In this document: one piece after another, positions 35,317 through 44,301 of the stretch
How positions within the stretch are numbered: position 1 is the stretch's first letter
How the letters are laid out: each line of letters starts with the position of its first letter
From: Luteolibacter luteus
Lineage (GTDB): Bacteria > Verrucomicrobiota > Verrucomicrobiia > Verrucomicrobiales > Akkermansiaceae
Length of the DNA: 64,000 nt
Assembly: GCF_012913485.1 (NCBI RefSeq)
Contig: NZ_CP051774.1
Location: 3,596,001 to 3,660,000, forward strand
Direction of reading: 5' to 3'
Notes under the pieces: generated by a model
What the model was told of the DNA's origin: nothing
The model's database searches: none
Seen by the model: only the letters and a program-made list of their open reading frames with translations
Made by a program: the position numbers and the translations under genes

Positions 35317-35487
35317 ATGCTCCACTGGACCATTGTATTTATCGTCTTGGCACTGATCGCCGGACTTTTGGGCTTCACGGGGATCGCAGGGGCTGCCGCA
35401 GGCATCGCCAAGGTCCTGTTCTTTGTTTTCCTAGTGCTGCTGGTGATCTCGTTCTTTGGGCGGGCCATGGGCGGTAAAGCGCCATGA
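35317..35487 (+). CDS. DUF1328 (YtjA-family) membrane mini-protein
   Basis: A 56-residue protein, [20 protein letters not shown], followed by [21 protein letters not shown] and ending in [11 protein letters not shown]. This is the DUF1328 signature (W-x-N-terminal helix, LGFxGIAGAAAxIAK). Two hydrophobic helices span the inner membrane. The family is often linked to envelope or general stress, but its role is not known. The frame is too short for most gene callers. The likely promoter with a CRP-like site is just upstream, and a second small open frame follows at 35540. Confidence 0.85.
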   Translation: MLHWTIVFIVLALIAGLLGFTGIAGAAAGIAKVLFFVFLVLLVISFFGRAMGGKAP

Positions 35488-35539
35488 GCGCGTCCTTATG
35501 ACACAAGATTCCTAACCGCCTTTCCCGGACAGAAACCTC

Positions 35540-35692
35540 ATGATCTTCAGCGTTTTGAATTATTCGCTCCTAGCCGCAACCATGGGCTGGAGGAAGAAAT
35601 GTCCGGCAGAAAAGGCCGAGGCTGGCGTTCGTGACGCTAAGGAGGCAACGACCCGCGAGACGAAGCGGGGAGCTGGGAAAACCGGCCAATGA
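35540..35692 (+). CDS. Possible 50-residue basic peptide
   Basis: MIFSVLNYSLLAATMGWRKK, then CPAEKAEAGVRDAKEATTRETKRGAGKTG. The N-terminus could be a short membrane-facing segment; the rest is charged, with a regular AK/RE pattern. It lies 53 bases after the DUF1328 stop on the same strand and before a strong terminator at 35721-35760, so it could be the last gene of that transcript. No homologue is recognised and no clear ribosome-binding site is seen. Confidence 0.3.
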   Translation: MIFSVLNYSLLAATMGWRKKCPAEKAEAGVRDAKEATTRETKRGAGKTGQ

Positions 35693-35720
35693 AAAGATTT
35701 GCCGCGGGTAACACCGTGGC

Positions 35721-35760
35721 GGGGCGGGCGCTCGGGGAGGGGTGCCCGCCCCAACTTTTT
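35721..35760 (+). terminator. Rho-independent terminator just before the LpxR-like gene
   Basis: GGGGCGGGC (35721-35729) pairs with GCCCGCCCC (35744-35752) across a 14-base loop, followed by AAC and TTTTT (35756-35760). It ends the transcript of the DUF1328 gene and its neighbour. Its T-run is seven bases from the ATG at 35767. Confidence 0.88.
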
Positions 35761-35766
35761 CAGCAG

Positions 35767-36861
35767 ATGAATAAATCCATGCTCCGTTATGTACTGGCAG
35801 CAGCATTGTCGCTGCCTTTTGCGATTCAGGCACAGGTCCCCGATTCGGACCGGGACCGGCCCCTGCCGGATGTCAGCGACAAAGGCTACCTGACCTTCTA
35901 CTTCGACAACGATCTCTTCGGTGACAACGACAAGGACTATACGAATGGAGTCCGGATGTCATGGATCTCGCCGAACCTTGATGTCGAAGATCTGAATTTC
36001 TTCCAGCAGGGTTTGCGGCGTCTTTCCGGAGACCCGGATAGCCTAGGATTTCTCCAGAAGATCACCGGCTTCAAGGATCCGGACGATATCCAGTACAACT
36101 ACGGCTTCTCCCTCACGCAGCTGATGTTCACGCCGGAAACGGCCTCATCGTATGTGCAGCCGCCGGGGGAGCGGCGCTACGCCGGCTGGCTGGCCTTGGG
36201 TTACTCGCTCCACGTGAAGGATGACAACATCCTGAATTCCATCGAGTTCATCGTGGGTACTACCGGCTCGAATTCCTTGGCGGAGAATTCCCAGGATTTC
36301 ATCCACAGCATCCGCGGCATCGATAAATTCAACGGCTGGGACTACCAGATCCCGAACGAGATCACGGCGGACTTGATGTTCGTGCAGAAGCGGCGGGCGG
36401 ATTTCATCAAGTGGAACTACGGAGCTTTCCGGGCAGACGGTCTGACGGAGTGGGGCACCCGCCTCGGCACCTTCCGGACCTCCGCCCATCTCGGGGGCTT
36501 TTTCCGCCTGGGTTTCAATCTTCCCCCGGACTTTTCCGACCCGCGGCTTTCGGAGACCGCCTACTCGAACCTCTACTTCGATACCAATGACCCTTATGTG
36601 GGAAATTGGTCCCTTTATCTGCTGTTCGGGACCACCGGTCGGGCGATCGCTCACGATGCAACCTTGGACGGCCCCTTGTTCAGCGATTTCAAGACCGGGA
36701 ATCACCGCGAACCCTTTGTCGGTGAAGTCTTCTGTGGTGCGGGGATACGCTATCGCGATGTCGAGCTGAGCTACGTCCACACTTGGCGGACGATCGAGTA
36801 CGAGGAGCAGCGTGGGGACGGGTCCGATTTTGGGTCGGTTGCCTTGCGGCTGCGCTTTTAA
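35767..36861 (+). CDS. LpxR-like lipid A deacylase, outer-membrane beta-barrel
   Basis: A 364-residue barrel protein. Signal peptide from MNKSMLRYVLAAALSLPF to QAQ. The N-terminal barrel strand FYFDNDLFGDNDKDYTNG holds the asparagine/aspartate cluster of LpxR (calcium and active-site region). FSLTQLMFTPE and YAGWLALGYS are further family blocks. LpxR removes the 3'-acyloxyacyl chain of lipid A. ATG 35767 was chosen over the longer frame starting at 35689, since it gives a proper signal peptide and lies after the terminator. It ends in an aromatic residue (LRLRF), a usual outer-membrane insertion signal. Confidence 0.85.
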   Translation: MNKSMLRYVLAAALSLPFAIQAQVPDSDRDRPLPDVSDKGYLTFYFDNDLFGDNDKDYTNGVRMSWISPNLDVEDLNFFQQGLRRLSGDPDSLGFLQKITGFKDPDDIQYNYGFSLTQLMFTPETASSYVQPPGERRYAGWLALGYSLHVKDDNILNSIEFIVGTTGSNSLAENSQDFIHSIRGIDKFNGWDYQIPNEITADLMFVQKRRADFIKWNYGAFRADGLTEWGTRLGTFRTSAHLGGFFRLGFNLPPDFSDPRLSETAYSNLYFDTNDPYVGNWSLYLLFGTTGRAIAHDATLDGPLFSDFKTGNHREPFVGEVFCGAGIRYRDVELSYVHTWRTIEYEEQRGDGSDFGSVALRLRF

Positions 36862-36909
36862 CGATCTCTTCCGGATTGCACGGCGCTGCCGGACATGCAT
36901 CCTTGATGG

Positions 36910-38181
36910 ATGCTCAGGATGATATCCCCCCGCGTGGCCTTGGTAGGTCTCGCGGCCCTCAGCCCCTTGAGAGGCGATGAAATCGCCGATCTCAAGGCCG
37001 AGAACGCCAAGCTACAGGAATTGGTGCGGGAGCATGCGTCGGGGATGAGATTCCGCAGCATTCAGACCAAGCGGGGAAAGACTTATGAGTCGGTGGTGGT
37101 GAAGAAGGTTGAAGATGGCGTCATCTCCTTCGCCCATGCCGCGGGCGACACCGAACTCAAGAGTTCCGAGTGGCCGGAGATCTGGACGGATCTTTACGGA
37201 AGCGCGTCCCCGGTTGCGGGGAAAAAAGCTGTCCTCGCCGATGCGTCGGTGGCGGAGGCCATTGCTGTGATCGAAGGTGACCGCTCAAATGGCACCGGCT
37301 TCTTTTGTGAGTCGGAGGGGAAGAGCTATCTTTACACCGCGGCCCATGTCCTGTCCGGAAACGCGCGACTCCAAGTAAAGCTGAGAAACGGCACGGTGGT
37401 GCGGAAGTTTGGAATGCTGGAGGCGGCAGAAGGTGCCGACTTGGTGAGGCTTCCCTTGGAAGAGACGGTGCCACAGGTGCTGGAGATCGCTCCGGAAACC
37501 GGGATGGCCAAGGTGGGCGAGCCCGTCTTCGCCTCGGGTAACGCAGGTGGTGGAGGGACCGTCGGCTTCGAAGAAGGAAAGATCATGGGAGTCGGGGCTG
37601 AGTCGATCGAGATCGATGCCCAGGTCATTCAAGGAAACAGCGGGGGCCCGATTCTCGATGGTAAGACGCGCCAAGCCATTGGTGTGGTGACTCACCTCAC
37701 CGCAGAGCGAAAAGATCTCTGGGCTCAGGAAACCCGCTATTCGGAGGTGCGGCGTTTTGGATGCCGCCTTGATCGCATGTGGGACTGGAAGAAGATTCCG
37801 GTGGAGGCTTTCCTCAAGGAAGGAAAGGCGTTGCTCGCGGTGCAGGAGCAATCAGAACTGATGATTGCGGCCCTTCAGCCGGATCAGTGGAACAGCGAGG
37901 TTTTCCGGCGTCTCAGCCAGAATCCCCTGGCCAGGGACATCCGGGGCCTGGAGACTTGGATTTCGGACCAGACCAGCGGTGGCCAACGCTTCAGCGAGAG
38001 CGACCGCAAGAAACGTCTTTACGGCATCCTTGATGGAGCGCGGCACCGCTCACGGGCGCAGATGTCAGCCTTCAACACCGAGAGCTACACCTGGTTCCAC
38101 CGCGAGAGCGCCCTTGCCGAGATCAAGAAGCGCGAGCAGATCGACAAGGCTTACGAGGAGTCCGTGCAGGAACTGCGCTGA
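36910..38181 (+). CDS. Secreted trypsin-like (S1C/DegP-fold) serine protease
   Basis: A 423-residue protein. Signal peptide from MLRMISPRVALVGLAALSP to LRG; a shorter start at ATG 36919 is possible. A coiled-coil-like segment (25-50) and an insert (55-95) follow. The protease domain has His146 in YTAAH, Asp177 in EGADLV and Ser244 in QGNSGGP, the chymotrypsin-fold triad. No PDZ domain follows; about 150 helical residues close the protein. It probably acts in the periplasm or at the surface. It starts 48 bases after the LpxR-like gene stop. Confidence 0.88.
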   Translation: MLRMISPRVALVGLAALSPLRGDEIADLKAENAKLQELVREHASGMRFRSIQTKRGKTYESVVVKKVEDGVISFAHAAGDTELKSSEWPEIWTDLYGSASPVAGKKAVLADASVAEAIAVIEGDRSNGTGFFCESEGKSYLYTAAHVLSGNARLQVKLRNGTVVRKFGMLEAAEGADLVRLPLEETVPQVLEIAPETGMAKVGEPVFASGNAGGGGTVGFEEGKIMGVGAESIEIDAQVIQGNSGGPILDGKTRQAIGVVTHLTAERKDLWAQETRYSEVRRFGCRLDRMWDWKKIPVEAFLKEGKALLAVQEQSELMIAALQPDQWNSEVFRRLSQNPLARDIRGLETWISDQTSGGQRFSESDRKKRLYGILDGARHRSRAQMSAFNTESYTWFHRESALAEIKKREQIDKAYEESVQELR

Positions 38182-38262
38182 TATCCTCAGGTGGTCTTGC
38201 TCCCTGCAAAGTCCCAAGGTGAGAAAACCGGGGGTGCTTCGTGGACTCCACGGTCTGTGAAT

Positions 38263-41200
38263 TCAATCTGCGTCCGGTTCGAAGAAGAGCTGGAAGAATC
38301 CACGCGCTCCAGGAGGTGTGATCGTCTCGATGTGCGTGCTTCTCTCAGCAGGCGTCATTTGTTCGATCTCTTCCGAGGTGATGGTTAGGACGCGCTTAAG
38401 CGGGCTTCCGATGTTTTCGATGCTCTCGCTCACGTGCAGATGGAAGCTGCCGCGCGGGACTAGCTTGGGGAAGGTGATCTCCCAATGGTTTGGCGTCGGA
38501 ACGCAGAGGATGCGGAAGCCGAGATCATCGGCAGAATCGTTCGGGTTCATGCCGAGGTAGTACTCGGTGAGGTTATCCAAGCTGCCGCCGTCGGAATCGC
38601 CAGCGACCGCGCCGGGGAGATTGTTTTCGTCCAGCCAGTCCTCGAAGCCCTTTGTTTCTACTTGGACCTCGGCTGCTGCCGACTTGTTCCCGGCAGCGTC
38701 CACCGCGATGACCTTGAAGACGTAGGTTGTCCCATCGGCAAGGCCACTATCGAGGTAGGAGGGATTCAAGACCGAACCGATCAATTCGGCATCGCGCCAG
38801 ATCTCGTAGGATATCACGCCGACATTGTCGGAAGAGGCGTCCCAGATGAGTGCCACGGAATGGTATTCGGGCGAGGCATTGAGGTTCCCGGGCAAGGAGG
38901 GATTCGCGGTATCCTCCAAGGTCGAGGTGCCCAGCAGGGCCGGGCTGGAAATGTTGCCAGCAGCGTCGCGAGCCCTGACGTCGTAGCTGTAGGCCGTCGC
39001 CGGTTGCAGGCCGGTGTCGATGTAAGCCGGATCCTCCACTGTCGCCAGCAACTGTCCGTCGCGGCGCACTTCATAGCCGGTGACCCCGACATTGTCGGCC
39101 GGAACGCTCCAGACGAGCTGGATCGACATGAGTTGCGGCGTCGCGGCCAGATCGCCCGGAATCTCGGGTGCGGACGAGTCGCTGAGAGTGGAGGTCGAAA
39201 CCGTAGCGGCAGCGGAAGCATTGTCGGCGGCATCCACCGCGATGACCTGATAGCTGTAGCTAGTGTCCGGTTGCAGCCCGGCATCGTTGTAAGCCAGGCT
39301 TTGGACGGTGGCGATGACCGTGCCATTCCTCAGGATCCGGTAACCGGTCACCGCGATGTTGTCGCTGGAGGCACCCCAGCTTAGTTGGACCGACTGAACG
39401 GAAGGCGCCGCGACCAAGGAGTCCGGCGTCGTCGGGGCCGCGGTGTCGGCAAGGGTACTGGTCGAAAGCGTGGCCGGTAGCGATTCGTTGCCGTTGCCGT
39501 CCACGGCGATCAAGTGGTAGTCATAGGAGGTATCCGGGTCGAGATCGACGTCGGTATAGCCAAGCCCCGGGACGGTGGCCAAGGTGAGATTGCCGCGCTT
39601 CACCCGGTAGCCGGTGACTTCCACATTGTCCGTAGAAGCGGTCCAGGAAAGCTGAACCGATTGGGTCGAGGGTGTCGCGGTGAAAGTCAATGGCCTAGCC
39701 GGTGCCTGCGTGTCGGCCAAGGTGGCTGTGACAACCGTGGCGGGTGTCGATTCGTTGCCCTGCGCATCCAGAGCGATGACCTGATACTCGTAAGGCGTGT
39801 TGATGTTCAGTCCGGTATCCGTGTGGCTAAGTTCCGTTACAGTGGCGACAGTGAGGCTGCCCCGCTTCACCCGATAGCCGGTGACCTCCACGTTATCGGT
39901 AGAGGCGAGCCAAGTGAGTGTGACGGAGGTCAAGGCGGGGGCCGCTGCCAGATCCGCCGGCGGAGAAGGCGCGATGGAATCGCCCAAGGTGGTGGAGGAA
40001 ACCATGGCCGGTTCGGATGCGTTGTTAGCCTCGTCAAGCGCGACGACCTTGTAGTTGTAGGTGGTTCCGCTTTGCAGGCCGCTATCGATGAATCCCGGAT
40101 TCTGGACCGTGGCGACCACGACGTTGTCCCGGGTGATCTGGTAGGCATCCACGCCGACGTCATCGGTCGAGGCCGCCCATGCGAGCTCCACCGATCCGGT
40201 GTTCGGAGTAGCCGTCAGATTTTGCGGTGAGGAAGGAGCTGTGAGATCTGGCAGGGTGGCGGTGGAAATCTGGATGGCGCCGGAGACATTGCCCGCGGCG
40301 TCCACGGCGGTCACCGAGTAGGTATAGGGCGTGTTATAGTCGAGGCCGCTGTCCGTATAGCTGGTTCCTGGAACCGTTGCGAGCAGCGTTGCGCCGCGTC
40401 GGATTTGATAGCCTGTCACGGCCACGTCATCGGTGGAGGCGTCCCAGGAAAGACCCACCGAGAGCAGGGTTGGCGTCGCCACCAGCCCGGTGGGGTCGGA
40501 AGGCGCGGTGGTGTCCGTGATGATGGTCACGGGAACCATGCCCGAAGCGAAGCTGCCTTTGCCTTGGGGATTCACCACGTTGGCGGGAACGGATACGGAT
40601 ACGTTGGCGGCTCCGCTGGCAGGGGAAATACTAGCTACATAGTAGTATCCGGATCCGCGGAGCGAGCTGACAGTTCCTCCTGTGACCTGGAGGTCGGACG
40701 GCGTGAAGTCCGTGACGTCCATGTCGAAGACCACGGTTACATCGAAATCACGGGCAACCGACTGCGAGGGGCCGGCGATTTGCGCCCGTGTGGCACGCTT
40801 GTTGTAGCCGGGCGCGAAGGTTTGCGGGGTTGCGACATTTGCCCACGTGCCGGAGTCGAAGGTTGTCCAGTTCGTCCCGTCGGTGCTGTATTCCACCTTG
40901 TATTGGAAGATGCGGCCATCATCCGAAGTCGGGCGGGGATAATAGATATAACCTGCGATCTCGCGACTGGTGCCGAGATCGAAGGTCAGCTCATGAGGGT
41001 GAGCCGGTGTTTCTGCATTGGTCGTGCCCTTGTAGCTCTGCCAGAAATTGGTCGAGGATCCCAGGTTTCCGTCGCTCGCTTCCGAGGGCAGACAACCGGG
41101 CATCGAAGTGGCGGCTACTCCGCCCTTGGTGTAAGTGACGCTTGCTTGGCCAGGGTGAATTGCCACCCCGTCGGCATCGAGAATGGAAAACTCCCCGACC

Positions 41201-43683
41201 GCTGCGAAACGGCTTTTGCCGCTCAGAGAGGTCAGGCGGACAAAGCGTGCCTGCGGACCCGAACCAAGCGGAGGAACAAACTGGGAGGGCGTCAGACTAT
41301 CGATATAGCTCCGTAGTACGGCTATCCCATTGGCATGGGCCATATGCTTGGCCAGCGGTGGCATCGCATCCCCGTTATCCACCGCACCGGCACGGACGAA
41401 GATCGCGGAGAGGGAAGGATTTCCCGGCACCACGTAGCGTCCGTCCGGACCGAGCGATTCGTAGCGATCCGGGATGCCATTGATGATGTCCTGAAGATTG
41501 AGGGGTGTGCCAAGGCGTGCATCGAATCCATCGCCAGCGCCGCCGGGCTGGTGGCAATGCGAGCAGTTCGTGTCGAGATACGAACGCACCCGGTGCTCCA
41601 GCGGGGCGGTCTGGTCATCCAACCCGCGCGCTTCAATGTAGTTTGCCAGTTGTGTCGCCGTCAGCGTCACGTTGAAGGCGCCCAGCGAGTTCAGCGTTGC
41701 GAGTTGGTTGGCCGTGCGGCCCGTGGCGGCGTAGTGGTAGTTCGAATTGAGAGGGGCGGTGCGGAAGCCGAGCGCCTGCCCCGAGGTGTCATTGTGACAG
41801 ATCATGCAGTCGCCGCGGGAAGGGAAGGTCCACAAGCGTTGCTCGATGCTGTTATCGGCCTTGGTGAAACTGTAGGCCTCCTCCAGACCGTGCTCCATGA
41901 GTTCCGCGTCGGTCCCGGTTTCGTTCCACTTGTAGGTGAAGCCATACTTGCCGCCATTCGCGGTACAGACCAAGAAGCGGGTTTCCAATCGTTTGACGGC
42001 CGATGGATCGGAAGCGCTGGTGCTCACCTCGAAGTGCTTCACGAAGACCGTGCCAGCCGGGAAACCCCAGTTTCCCTCCTCGCTGAAGACGATGTCCTCG
42101 GCAGGCGTATCGAAGCTGCCATTGTTCGGCAGGATCACCCAGCGCTTCTTCGCCGCGGCGTCGGACCACAGCGGGTTCGGTACATCGTAAGGAATCACAC
42201 CCGCGGCCGTGGAAAGAGTCGCCAGGTTGGTGAAGACTCCGGTTTGCGAAAGAAGCTGTGGCGGCTCGGCCGAGATGGCGGGAAGCGCCAGCTTCATGAT
42301 CTTTCCGTTCGGGCTATTGGTGCCCGCCAGGTTCATGATGTAGATCTCGCCCGCGCTATCCGTGAAAAAGCCACAGAGGCCCTTCTTGTAACCGGTATCG
42401 AAGGATGAAACCATCTCGGTGACGATGGGAGCCCCGGAAGTAAGCTCGAGGCTCCAGATCCGGCCGCGGACGTGGTCGCCAAAGATTACCTTGTCAGCCA
42501 GATAGCTGGCCCACTTGGTGCCCCGGTAGCGCATCCCGCCGATGATGCTGGATCCCACCGAGTGATCATACTCGTGCACCGGGATCATTTCCGTGCCGAT
42601 CAAGGGGGAAGGCTTGATCTTGGAAGTATTGCGCGTGCCCTCTTTGTAGGCCCACTGGCAGTTGCTGCCATTCGCGACACGGGTCAGTTCCTCGCGGTTG
42701 CCTTCGCCCACTTCGCCCACCCAGATCTCGTCGGTCTGGGAATCGAAATGCGCGGAATGAGGGCTGCGCAGGCCGATCGCGTAGAACTCCTCCAGTACCG
42801 ATCCTCCGGCGTTCTGGAAGGGATTGGTGTTCGGAATGCCGTATCCCTGGGTAAAGCTTGCGGGCCACTCCGCCGGGCGGGGATTGATTTCCCACAGCGA
42901 ATCCTCGGTGGGTTGGCGCCTGATCGCATGCGACTTCGCCGGGTCGTTGTTCACGTCGATGCGCAGCATGCCGCCAAACAGGCCGACGTTGATGCGTTGC
43001 GAATTATCGAGGGCGTCTCCGCCCAAGCCCCCATCGCCGACGGTGATATAAAGGAAGCCGTCGTCGCCGAAGAAGGTGGCTCCGCCGTTGTGGAAGCGGT
43101 GCGGATCGTATTGGGAGATCAAGATCGACTCGCTGTTTGGATCGAGCGTGCCCAAAGAGGGAAGCCAGGTGAACTGAGAGACCGTCCAGTAAGTCCGGTC
43201 ATTGTCATCCACTCCCTCGAAGGCCCGGCGGCTGTAACAGACATACACTTTGTTCTGACCCTGGGCACCGTTCACTGAGAAGTTGGGGTGAAAGGCCAAG
43301 CTGTAGAAACCTTGGTCCTCGGAGGTCTCTGTCTTCGCCGTATGGTCGAGTACCTCGATGCGTTGTGCCATCGTCGCAGCAGAACTCTTTGGGAAGCGCC
43401 AGATCTTCCCGTTCTTTCCGACCACCAGGAATTGGCTCTGGCCGGGAATCTCCGCGAGCATCATCGGATCCGTGAAAGTCAGGTTCGGAAAGGCGTTCTC
43501 GACCGCCCAGCCGGAGGGATCGCCGGGAGCTGTGGCAGGGAAGGTGCCATTAAAGAACGGACCGACGGGCTCTGGACCATTGAGACCGGAAGGGGAGGTG
43601 CCCAATGCCAATTGTACCACGGCGAGAAGGGTGGAACCGTACAGGCACAGGTGTCTCAGGTGCAGCAATCGGGGGGAATGCAC
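38263..43683 (-). CDS. Giant secreted PQQ-dehydrogenase/diheme/discoidin/FN3 protein (1806 residues)
   Basis: Starts at GTG 43683, the only start codon after an in-frame TAA just upstream; a signal peptide follows. Order: glucose/sorbosone-dehydrogenase propeller (about 40-480); cytochrome-like region with two CxxCH motifs (CMICH, CSHCH; about 630-740); a discoidin-like carbohydrate-binding region (FVRLTSLSG...RFAAVGEFS to YKVEYSTDGTNWTTF); a bacterial Ig-like segment (DVTVVFDMDVTDF); seven fibronectin type III repeats (about 1058-1680); a GDSDGGSLDNLTEYYLGMNP segment; and a C-terminal region. It is a longer sister of the 2807-5722 protein. Probably surface-attached and acting on polysaccharide-derived sugars. 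Substrate unknown. Confidence 0.87.
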   Translation of the reverse strand: MHSPRLLHLRHLCLYGSTLLAVVQLALGTSPSGLNGPEPVGPFFNGTFPATAPGDPSGWAVENAFPNLTFTDPMMLAEIPGQSQFLVVGKNGKIWRFPKSSAATMAQRIEVLDHTAKTETSEDQGFYSLAFHPNFSVNGAQGQNKVYVCYSRRAFEGVDDNDRTYWTVSQFTWLPSLGTLDPNSESILISQYDPHRFHNGGATFFGDDGFLYITVGDGGLGGDALDNSQRINVGLFGGMLRIDVNNDPAKSHAIRRQPTEDSLWEINPRPAEWPASFTQGYGIPNTNPFQNAGGSVLEEFYAIGLRSPHSAHFDSQTDEIWVGEVGEGNREELTRVANGSNCQWAYKEGTRNTSKIKPSPLIGTEMIPVHEYDHSVGSSIIGGMRYRGTKWASYLADKVIFGDHVRGRIWSLELTSGAPIVTEMVSSFDTGYKKGLCGFFTDSAGEIYIMNLAGTNSPNGKIMKLALPAISAEPPQLLSQTGVFTNLATLSTAAGVIPYDVPNPLWSDAAAKKRWVILPNNGSFDTPAEDIVFSEEGNWGFPAGTVFVKHFEVSTSASDPSAVKRLETRFLVCTANGGKYGFTYKWNETGTDAELMEHGLEEAYSFTKADNSIEQRLWTFPSRGDCMICHNDTSGQALGFRTAPLNSNYHYAATGRTANQLATLNSLGAFNVTLTATQLANYIEARGLDDQTAPLEHRVRSYLDTNCSHCHQPGGAGDGFDARLGTPLNLQDIINGIPDRYESLGPDGRYVVPGNPSLSAIFVRAGAVDNGDAMPPLAKHMAHANGIAVLRSYIDSLTPSQFVPPLGSGPQARFVRLTSLSGKSRFAAVGEFSILDADGVAIHPGQASVTYTKGGVAATSMPGCLPSEASDGNLGSSTNFWQSYKGTTNAETPAHPHELTFDLGTSREIAGYIYYPRPTSDDGRIFQYKVEYSTDGTNWTTFDSGTWANVATPQTFAPGYNKRATRAQIAGPSQSVARDFDVTVVFDMDVTDFTPSDLQVTGGTVSSLRGSGYYYVASISPASGAANVSVSVPANVVNPQGKGSFASGMVPVTIITDTTAPSDPTGLVATPTLLSVGLSWDASTDDVAVTGYQIRRGATLLATVPGTSYTDSGLDYNTPYTYSVTAVDAAGNVSGAIQISTATLPDLTAPSSPQNLTATPNTGSVELAWAASTDDVGVDAYQITRDNVVVATVQNPGFIDSGLQSGTTYNYKVVALDEANNASEPAMVSSTTLGDSIAPSPPADLAAAPALTSVTLTWLASTDNVEVTGYRVKRGSLTVATVTELSHTDTGLNINTPYEYQVIALDAQGNESTPATVVTATLADTQAPARPLTFTATPSTQSVQLSWTASTDNVEVTGYRVKRGNLTLATVPGLGYTDVDLDPDTSYDYHLIAVDGNGNESLPATLSTSTLADTAAPTTPDSLVAAPSVQSVQLSWGASSDNIAVTGYRILRNGTVIATVQSLAYNDAGLQPDTSYSYQVIAVDAADNASAAATVSTSTLSDSSAPEIPGDLAATPQLMSIQLVWSVPADNVGVTGYEVRRDGQLLATVEDPAYIDTGLQPATAYSYDVRARDAAGNISSPALLGTSTLEDTANPSLPGNLNASPEYHSVALIWDASSDNVGVISYEIWRDAELIGSVLNPSYLDSGLADGTTYVFKVIAVDAAGNKSAAAEVQVETKGFEDWLDENNLPGAVAGDSDGGSLDNLTEYYLGMNPNDSADDLGFRILCVPTPNHWEITFPKLVPRGSFHLHVSESIENIGSPLKRVLTITSEEIEQMTPAERSTHIETITPPGARGFFQLFFEPDAD
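38645..40512 (-). repeat. Seven tandem fibronectin type III repeats
   Basis: Seven coding units of about 267 bases (89 residues), each reading P-x-x-P-x-x-L-x-A-x-P, SVxLxWxASxDNVxVTGY, a YxDxGLxxxTxYxYxVxAxDxAGN block and a closing STLxD. Neighbouring copies are similar in DNA as well as protein. They form a stalk between the catalytic half and the C-terminal region of the giant protein. Confidence 0.9.
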
Positions 43684-44301
43684 GAGCGATGAGGTTGTTT
43701 AGAAGGGGAAGGATTGCAGGGCAATCCAGCCATTCTAGGGTGGAGGGGGGACGTATGGAGGCTGTGAGAAGATATGAAATAAATCAAGGCAAATTCCGTA
43801 CCGGGATTACAGCGGACTATGTTTTTTCTAAGGATTGTAATGATCGTGGCAATGCTTGCTGCAGGGATTCCTGAAGTCTTCTCGTCCTTGATAGACAGGC
43901 AGCTTCCGGAGGAAAAGATAAGATAAGTTTAATTTCTCTGCTTCCGATTCTTGGGCGAATTCCTAGACTGTATCTAAGCCGGAAACCTAAAAAAGACTGG
44001 CTGTTCTGCCTTGGATTTTCTAATGGCCCTAGAAGCAAGGCCGTCGCGGATACTTCCGGGGGAGGGTATTTCGCGGCCCACTCACAAGGATTTCCGGCGC
44101 TAACAGCAAGGTTCCGAGGGCTTCTGGTTGCCGCGGTTCCATGCCGAAAGCGATGGGTGTCCCAAGACAAACCATGCCGATTCTTTTCCCTCCCCCTCCC
44201 ACCCCGTCGGTTTTCCATCACCAGTGCTATCATATCTGGCGCGATTGGTGCTGCTTATCCCCGGCTTGAAGGTTCGCCTGTTCCCCCGGTCCGAGTCCCG
44301 C
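43684..44301. promoter_or_regulatory. Intergenic promoter region between the giant protein and the FG-GAP pair
   Basis: A 618-base gap between divergent genes. Apart from short, unconvincing frames, no gene is visible. It has AT-rich stretches near 43760-43850 and 43900-44000. Fifty bases before the FG-GAP ATG lies TGGCGCGATTGGTGC (44237-44251), a two-mismatch fit to the sigma-54 -24/-12 consensus with correct spacing. Confidence 0.35.

Noticed and set aside
38645-40512. Possible tandem non-coding repeat or several plus-strand genes antisense to the FN3 region
   Set aside because: The minus frame gives seven clean fibronectin repeats; the plus frames have biased composition only.
40405-41316. 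Plus-strand frames antisense to the 38-43 kb protein (also 41335-42408 and 42472-43278)
   Set aside because: No conserved motif. The minus frame covers the region with intact domains.
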